A DNA stretch of 64,000 nucleotides, taken from Byssothecium circinans. Taxonomy: Eukaryota; Ascomycota; Dothideomycetes; Pleosporales; Massarinaceae. The number at the start of each line of letters is the position of its first letter. Positions within the stretch are counted from its first letter, which is position 1. The notes under the pieces are model-generated. The model was not told the DNA's origin. It did not search any database and saw nothing but the letters and a program-made list of their open reading frames with translations. Of this stretch, positions 61,548 to 64,000 are shown piece after piece. The translations under genes were made by a program, and so were the position numbers. The DNA lies in the NCBI GenBank assembly GCA_010015675.1, contig ML977053.1:1-64000 (forward strand), given 5' to 3'.

Positions 61548-62332
61548 TGCATCAGCATGATTGTAGTAGCAGCTTCAGGCTCTGGTGAAGAGATCGAAAG
61601 GCGTGCGCGGGCATTCGGTGGCATTTTGGCCTCGTAGCCCCTAGGTCGAGCCCTTGGGTCGGGACATATGGTAGCACAAAGGGCCCAGGTGGTAACAAAG
61701 GAATGGTGTATGGCGAGCATCGGATTGGGAAAGACCATGATGTTTCCAGGAACGGGTATATCAATACTACTTGCTTCGTTTAATCATTGACCTACGACTG
61801 GAAACGTCTCTCGAAGCTTCCGATGTCATATCAACCAAAGGGAGGCAATACATATGTATCCACGGGTGGGACACGTGCATATTTGGTCAGGGAGTAGGTA
61901 ATTAAACTTATGTTTGATAGCACTGTAGGATAAAGAACTTCACGTAATCTATCCGTAGAGAACATGGTGAGAGATGGGACGTTTGGAATGGTGGGAGGCG
62001 GGAGCTCGGATGCCAGAATTGGCGCTAGCGATGGATCGTTCCGCTTATGCAGGTACGAAGCTCAGGCGTGGAGAGCTCTTTCCCCGGCAACCAGCCACCA
62101 TCCAACCTCTCCAATTATGCCCATCACCATGTAAGAAACGTCTCGAGGCCGCCTCACACATCACCCATTCACTCACTAACCTCTATTTCACCCCCCATCG
62201 CTTTCAGTTGCGCTTGCGCTTGCGCTCGCTCACACTCATCTTCCATCTGCGTCCTGCTGGCAAGAGCTCAGGCGATAGCTCCTACCACCTACGCGCAGCC
62301 TCAATAACTTCTCCTTTCTACACAAAAGCGCG
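61548..62332. other. Divergent intergenic region
   Basis: 785 bp between the membrane-protein start (-) and the BTB gene start (+). The pyrimidine-rich stretch at about 62140-62330 is the likely leader of the BTB gene. No separate gene. Confidence 0.45.
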
Positions 62333-63431
62333 ATGGCGGACATTGAGAACCAGACTCCAATTGAGGAGATGCCTGCGGGTGATGTCGAGATGGGTGAGGG
62401 TGCCGGTGATGCTGGCGCTGGTGCGGGTGAAGATACTGGTCTAACTGAGATGGAGCCTGAGGTGCCCAAGCTGGTGCTGTTCTCTGAGCAAGTAACTTCC
62501 AATCCTACGTGTTTTAATTATGGTCCCAAGAACCATGCGACTGCAATTGGGATGATAATTGCCTGTGCGCTCGACGTGTGAGGGATGCAAGCTCACCTCT
62601 GCACAAATCGCCCCCACCAGCTTCTTCATCCAAAAGAAGATGTCGTGGAAGGCTATGGAACATTCAGCTAATCATGCTTTAGCTTGATGAAGAGCCCGAT
62701 CGTCGAGGTTGTCGTCGGGACTGGGGAGAATCGAACCACATACTCTGCCCACCAGGCCGTCCTGATCAAGGCGCCCGTCTTCGCCGAGCAGGTGGAGGCT
62801 TTTGCGCCAGGAAGTGTAAGAAGGCACCAGCACACATATCGTCTACTCGGTGGACTGACTTATGTAGGCCCGGCAAATCATCATGTCCGACGTCGACACC
62901 GACGCCATGGGATCCGTGATTGAATACCTCTACACAGGCGAATACTTCCCTAAGAAGACAACCTCCGCACGCGACGCCCCTCTCGAGAAAGACCCGCGCC
63001 TACCCCCCAGCGACGACGAAGGCCTCGGTCTGCTAGTTCACGCTAGAATCTACACGCTCGCCGACCGTCTCCAACTCCCGAACCTCAAGTCCCTCGCACA
63101 CTCCAAGATCCACCGCACAGCATCTACCGCAAAGGGCGAGCTCGCATACGCACGCTACGTATACAAGGAGAGTAACCCCGAGGACAACACCATCCGCAAG
63201 CCCGTCGCCGCTTTCTGGGCCACACGTTCTTTCAGCCTACGCCACGAGGCCGAGCCAGAGTTCAGGGCCATGTGTCTCGAGTTCCCGCAGTTCTCGTATG
63301 ATGTGCTGCAGCTGGTGCTTGACCAGCATGAGAAGGGCCGTGGACGTGGTGGCGATGGCGATACGACGCATAGGGGGCCGGCGGTCGTGCCTGGAAGCAG
63401 CAGGAAGCGTGCCAGAGTGAGTCAAGTGTAG
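62333..63431 (+). CDS. BTB/POZ domain protein
   Basis: BTB domains mediate dimerisation or link substrates to Cullin-3 ligases. I join 62333-62577, 62683-62815 and 62868-63431 for 313 aa. The first about 45 residues are acidic and Gly/Ala-rich (GEGAGDAGAGAGEDTG). The BTB fold reads LMKSPIVEVVVGTGENRTTYS-AHQAVLIKAPVFAEQVEAF, then VDTDAMGSVIEYLYTGEYFP, and a BACK-like ILADRLQLPNLKSLA-type segment (YTLADRLQLPNLKSLAHSKI). The C-terminus is basic (GSSRKRARVS), possibly a nuclear signal. The donor of intron 1 is chosen at 62578 (GTGAGG) because it is the strong site in the right phase; an alternative at the ACG|GTG-like position near 62510 would shorten the linker by about 20 residues. Confidence 0.85.
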
Positions 63432-64000
63432 AGCCAAGTGTAAACGGGCTTTGCGCCTACTTGATTCCGCATTCGCTTTCAAGTTCTTTCTTACTGTTCG
63501 TCTGCTCTGCGACAACGCGAGGGAATATCTCTTTAAGCAAGCGTTTAGCTGGAAGTGCGCACCCTGCGACACATCAGCGAGGCTCGCAGTCCACGCTGAG
63601 TTGCCAACTTTCCAAGTCTCGACCACCAGCCTTTTCCCAGCGGCATGCCAAGCTTCTCTCTTTTGTCAACCATCTATGTCGTTTGTCTACCCTACTCTAC
63701 TTTTCCTACCAGGTGGCTGAGATGGGACCGATCCGTGTGCATGGGAATTAGGGGGGGCATCTAGGAGGAATCTAGGGGCCCACGATAACTGTACCTAACA
63801 TGTAGTGTATGCATAGTATTTACTGCATCTCATGTATTGTACGTTAGCTTTTCACTCCTCTTCGGCGTTATTCCTTCTTCCCTTTGTCGTGTGGGATAAT
63901 CAGAAGGGCGGGAATGGGAATGGTAATGTACGGTATGGGATGGTATCCGGTATAAAGCCATAAGCGGTTTTCGAATAACTTCCCCGTCTCGCCTCGTTTT
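63432..64000. other. Intergenic DNA at the right edge
   Basis: Downstream of the BTB gene. Frames of 89-96 codons overlap each other with no recognisable content. No gene is supported to the window end. Confidence 0.4.

Overview
This window is nuclear DNA of a filamentous ascomycete. The genes are short and carry many 44-100 nt introns with GT..AG ends and CTAAC/CTGAC-like branch sites, they sit on both strands without operons, and the protein repertoire (GH115, Zn2Cys6 regulator, LysM-tailed secreted lysozyme-like protein, ROT1, GPR1/FUN34 transporter) is typical of Pezizomycotina. A member of the Dothideomycetes (Pleosporales-like) is my best guess, but I cannot prove it from the sequence alone. 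I rebuilt exon structures by hand from splice signals and reading-frame phase, so gene models are inferences; every join was checked to keep the frame.

Layout. 0.7-3.7 kb: GH115 alpha-glucuronidase (-). 4.5-6.1 kb: a small conserved fungal protein (+) converging on an APH-type kinase-like protein (-), followed by a MITE copy (A). 6.8-8.2 kb: seven-exon GPR1/FUN34/YaaH transporter (-). 9.8-13.3 kb: divergent pair of a non-canonical triosephosphate-isomerase-family protein (-) and methylenetetrahydrofolate reductase (+). 14.4-15.2 kb: NUDT15-like NUDIX hydrolase. 15.2-18.9 kb: gene-poor, holding a hairpin MITE with telomere-like TTAGGG-type words. 18.9-19.8 kb: secreted lysozyme-like/LysM protein with strong codon bias. 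19.8-23.5 kb: gene-poor. 23.5-29.8 kb: dense housekeeping block: ROT1 (-), 5-formyl-THF cyclo-ligase (+), spliceosomal SmE (-), MTR10/transportin-3 (+). 29.8-38.0 kb: gene desert with AT-rich low-complexity DNA. 38.0-41.9 kb: Zn2Cys6 regulator with a 13-nt micro-exon. 44.1-51.2 kb: an unrecognised protein, a SAP30-like Sin3/HDAC subunit, and a RanBP2-zinc-finger protein. 51.9-52.1 kb: MITE copy B, in opposite orientation to A. 52.4-60.1 kb: GH47 mannosidase (-), divergent URA5 (-)/TIM23 (+), NOG1 (-). 60.5-63.4 kb: a predicted membrane protein (-) and a BTB/POZ protein (+).

The genes do not form one pathway. Two touch one-carbon metabolism (MTHFR, MTHFS), two act in early secretory-pathway glycoprotein quality (ROT1, GH47) and several serve core RNA/ribosome/transport functions. 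I found no biosynthetic cluster, CRISPR array, rRNA or convincing tRNA. The least ordinary items are the two related MITEs, the hairpin MITE, the TIM paralogue lacking the catalytic-loop Asn, and the LysM/lysozyme-like secreted protein.
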